DNA from: Trichosphaerium sp. ATCC 40318
Taxonomy: Eukaryota; Discosea; Flabellinia; Trichosidae
Direction of reading: 5' to 3'
Assembly (NCBI GenBank): GCA_038496445.1
Contig: JALMLS010000578.1
Location: 434,001 to 498,000, forward strand
Length of the DNA: 64,000 nucleotides
The first letter of the stretch is position 1; each line of letters begins with the position of its first letter. Under the pieces are notes generated by a model. The model saw nothing but the letters and a program-made list of their open reading frames with translations. It was not told the DNA's origin and ran no database searches. Positions 61,149-64,000 of this stretch are shown in pieces. The position numbers were made by a program, and so were the translations under genes.

Positions 61149-61795
61149 TTAAGGGCGTCATCTCAGATTAGTGTTTACTAAATTGTACATGCTTTGATTT
61201 ACTTTAAACTTTTGCCACACTACAAACACGTGTATACACAGCTCTGTGTAAAAAGTTGGCTTTGAATATGAACTTCGAGCATTATGATGTGCTTTTTTTA
61301 GCAGTTTTTTTTATCTCAATTGTACATCCTCAGATTTTCCTTAAACTTTATATTCAAAGTCTGCACACATATTTAAGGTGTTTTTGGCAATATCAGCTTC
61401 GAATATAAGGTTTAGGGATTGAATTTTTCTTATTTTGGAAAGTAAATCTTAATTTAGTATTTTTTCTTTTTTGCAGATGCTTGAATTTGCTTAATACGCT
61501 GATATACGGTTAATGTATGTGTGCTAAGTGCAGTCATCAAAAATGAACTTCAAATACAGGTTTTGTCTTTAGTAATAATGTAAAATAGCCTAAAATGTGT
61601 TTATATGATAGTAAAACGCGTTTTAGACACTTTTCGGTTTTGGCACATCAGTTTAAGCAGTTTTTTTTTTCAATTTTTCAAAGGCGACCTGTGTTGCTCT
61701 AAATCGCTATGGAGGATGCTTTGTGTGTCTGGAATGCATTGTGTAAAAAGTAGCAAATTCTGTACGCTGGGTCTAATCTGAGAGGACGCCCTTAA
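61149..61795. mobile_element. 639-bp terminal-inverted-repeat element (MITE-like), TTAA target duplication
   Basis: The left end GGGCGTCATCTCAGATTAG (61153-61171) and the right end CTAATCTGAGAGGACGCCC (61773-61791) are inverted repeats of 19 bp with one mismatch. Both are flanked by TTAA (61149-61152 and 61792-61795). The interior is AT-rich with no coding capacity, so it is non-autonomous. TTAA duplication is the hallmark of piggyBac-type transposases, although the ends here start GGG rather than the usual CCC. Direct subterminal repeats tgtgtaaaaagt occur near 61243 and 61740. It sits just after the LamG gene. Confidence 0.75.
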
Positions 61796-61860
61796 TAGAA
61801 AATAACTCCGTGCTTTTTACCTATTTAACTATGCTCAACAAACTTTACATCAATGCAAAT

Positions 61861-62158
61861 CTACACGGCTATGGTTTTTGAGACGAAAACAAAATACAGC
61901 GAACTAGATTCTTCTTTCAACAGGGTTTGTATTATAGACCATTGCTTAGAGCTAAATACAAGTAAACCAATTTACCCTAAACCCGTTATCACTATCTGTA
62001 GTCGTAAGACTCTGTAATGTGTTTAAAACTGACAAAAGAGAATAGTCTTTGTTGAATGCAAAGAAATCACGTGTTGACATTTCGCCAAAAGTAAATATAT
62101 AAGAAAGAGCGTACAAAGGAAGTTTTGTAAAACCTTTCACGGTGTTTTTATTCAGCAT
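61861..62158 (-). CDS. Possible small protein, 62 aa, 3 exons
   Basis: Exons 62158-62115, 62046-61993, 61951-61861 (189 nt, closes in frame). The first intron (GTACGC...AAAG, 68 nt) carries CACGTGA before its acceptor, as in confident genes of this window; the second is 41 nt. The model reads MLNKNTVKGFTKLPL, LFSFVSFKHITESYDYR, YSKQWSIIQTLLKEESSSLY. It is directly downstream of IDO on the same strand. Unspliced, the first exon would read 68 codons in one frame. No family is recognised. Confidence 0.35.
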
Positions 62159-62282
62159 TTGTTAAACAATAAAAACGTTTCTCCTACAGTGCGTATATAA
62201 AGGTACTAACTATTTTATTCTTTTACATGTGCCTGCAGTTCTTATGACCAACCACTGCTTTACGGGATTAAATACTCTGTTA

Positions 62283-63930
62283 TCACTCGATTCTTGTTGT
62301 TTCATCTCTCACTGTCTTCAAGAAGGGAATTAAATCGGTACCTAGATGAAAAATGTTAAACGATTTTTTTGTTTGTTTTTGTTTGTATTACCTCCTGTTC
62401 CAGCCTCTTTTGTTTGTTTTTTTGCTTTCTTAGAAGGTATAATTATAAACCTTGCTACTATTTTAATATGATCTGATCTGAACGTAGAAAGAGCTTGTAC
62501 ACAACGATTGTATGTGTCTATGAAGTAGTGAAGGAAAGAAACAAAAGAGCTGACACAAAAAATAAAATGTAGGCAAAAAAAGGATACCACTCAAAGCTTT
62601 GTGATTTTCATGAGTTGAAATGTACGTTTGTAATGATGGTGTGAAGCTTCTAATGTATTTCACGAAGTCTCTGTGTTCAGGTGTAGTATATTTTTCATGC
62701 ATTTCTTCAAGCCACTCGGACTTATGTTTTATACCAAAGCAAGCATCAAAAGTCTAAAATAGTTCCTGCTTAGTTTCTTCCTTTAAGTTATAAAACCTAC
62801 TTGTAGTAGCGCTGATTGTGCAGCACTCCCTCCATAGAATAACTTAGGTTTATCATCAACTCCCTCATAAATCAAACCATCAGGCATTTCTGGATTTGCC
62901 TTCCAACCAGCAAGAAACGGACGAACTATGTAAAAAAAAAGTTAAAAAAAGAACCAATAGAGCAAGAATGCTTGCGTGTGTTGTAGAATACATCAGGCGT
63001 TAAATGCTCCGGCATACGCGCAAAAACCTTTGTAATTATTTCCAGAATATCAGTAAGCGCTTCCATATGAGATACTATAACATCTGTGGCAGCTCCTAAA
63101 CACAAACTAAGTTTTTCTAAAACTCCAAACAAGCCCATGTTTTACCGTCTCTAATACCATGTAACATCTCAGTAATTATTTTACAAGCAGGTCCTCCTTT
63201 AGCTTCTATCTCTACAGTAACTAAAAAGAACCATTTTTCGCCTTCTGAACTAAAACAAGAGTAAGAAAAAACTAAGAAACAAAAAACCGTCTAAAAAACA
63301 AGTACAGCAAGAATCCGTTCGGCATGTCAATGTTACCAAGGTAAGGAGGTTTGTTTGCGTCGAGAAGTCTGTAATTATTACAGACAAGTGATCCATGACT
63401 TATTATAGGTGTCCTATTTAACTTACCAGCTACTTTACACCAAGGTACTGCAATACCCTTGAAAAGAGAAAAACGTTAAGTGAATGAGAAAAAAAAGATA
63501 ATGGTCATTGTACTTTAGGTAATTTCGCAAGAGGTTTTTGAGAAATGTCTCCAGCTACGTAAGCATGTGCTATTAATGCCAGCAAGAGTAATGCACGTTC
63601 CAAATGAGCCTTTTAAACCAAAGTTAGAAAGGAAAACATTACAAAAACAAGCAAAAAGCGTTATAATTGATCTAACGTAGTTTAATAATACCGAAACTGG
63701 CGTCATTGTATTTAACGTACTTTGTCAGTTAATGTTTCGACGTCTAAAGGCTCTAGTTTATCTACAATCGCTCTCAAACTGCGCTCTTGTATCAATGTAG
63801 GCAAATTGTTTGCTATTTCTTCCCAAGCTGTATAAGGTGTAGATAGACGCTCTATTGGTGGCGGAAAACGTAGAAATCCATACAAAGGACTTATATCGTA
63901 TGTTGATAGCACTTTAGCTGCTTCTGTCAT
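62283..63930 (-). CDS. IDO: Indoleamine 2,3-dioxygenase family, 385 aa
   Basis: Exons: 63930-63721, 63609-63514, 63457-63306, 63249-63146, 63095-62976, 62925-62801, 62753-62588, 62517-62392, 62341-62283 (1,158 nt). Family marks: ISPLYGFLRFPPPIERL at the N-terminus, RALLLLALIAHAYV, GIAVPWCKVAGKLNRTPI, LRPFLAGW, FYGGSAAQSALLQTFDACFG, FRSDHIKIV with the proximal heme ligand His341, and the Gly-rich GTGGTDLIPFLKTVRDE near the C-terminus. It is a heme enzyme that opens the indole ring of tryptophan to N-formylkynurenine, the first step of kynurenine/NAD+ synthesis, in the cytosol. The length fits (about 400). The intron at 62975 uses a GC donor (GCAAGC). The ATG at 63930 was chosen because the N-terminus then has family length; an acceptor lies just upstream, so a 5' UTR intron is likely. 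Confidence 0.92.
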
Positions 63931-64000
63931 TGAGTTGATTTTTCTTCTGAAAAAGTTTGAACTATTGTCTTTCTGGAGATGCACAAGTTTCTGGAACGTT

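Overview
The window is nuclear DNA from a compact, intron-rich microbial eukaryote (a protist). Nearly every gene is split by spliceosomal introns that are mostly 45-110 nt long and start GTACGT, GTAAGT or GTATGT; they carry T-rich tracts and end in AG. TAA, TAG and TGA are all used as stops. There are no operons, Shine-Dalgarno sites or CRISPR arrays. The gene content points to a heterotrophic protist, but I cannot place the lineage from sequence alone: a calcium-regulated actin-bundling protein, indoleamine 2,3-dioxygenase, fungal-type saccharopine dehydrogenase, a BRSK/SAD-type AMPK-related kinase, mitochondrial COQ5, a secreted KatG-like peroxidase and large secreted lectin-like proteins. 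Exons were joined by eye, using reading-frame closure and family knowledge.

Layout. 0.8-2.5 kb: actin-bundling protein (16 exons, +). 2.7-4.8 kb: a tail-to-tail pair of F-box/LRR genes, both frame-disrupted. 5.8-19.4 kb: one enormous acidic protein gene (-, about 3,784 aa, or two adjacent genes). 20.2-23.3 kb: a type I membrane protein with a Pro-rich stalk and Cys-rich repeats (+). 24.1-25.5 kb: secreted, probably GPI-anchored peroxidase (-). 27.9-29.5 kb: basic low-complexity protein (-). 30.5-31.8 kb: bacterial-type ACT protein, an LRR relic and a saposin-like secreted protein. 32.5-34.3 kb: saccharopine dehydrogenase (-), sharing a 184-bp divergent promoter with a small membrane protein gene (+). 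35.5-38.0 kb: two small uncharacterised genes and a secreted cupin. 38.2-43.7 kb: two C2-containing multidomain genes in tandem (PX-like/C2/arrestin and TerD/TerD-like/C2). 44.1-51.5 kb: a CBM48 protein with a long Glu-Pro tail (-), COQ5 (+) and the BRSK-like kinase (+). 52-55 kb: several small spliced genes. 56.0-61.0 kb: a secreted protein with five LamG-like repeats (+). 61.1-61.8 kb: a 639-bp inverted-repeat element flanked by TTAA. 61.9-63.9 kb: a small gene and IDO (-).

Two features run through the whole window. First, some genes close in frame only if introns of 20-27 nt are removed; these cluster between 35 and 55 kb. Second, the palindrome CACGTG is strongly over-represented, and many copies lie inside introns, often shortly before the 3' splice site.

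The 38-51.5 kb stretch is rich in signalling domains: PX-like, C2, arrestin, TerD, an AMPK-beta-type glycan-binding domain and an AMPK-related kinase. That these genes work together is only a hypothesis from proximity.
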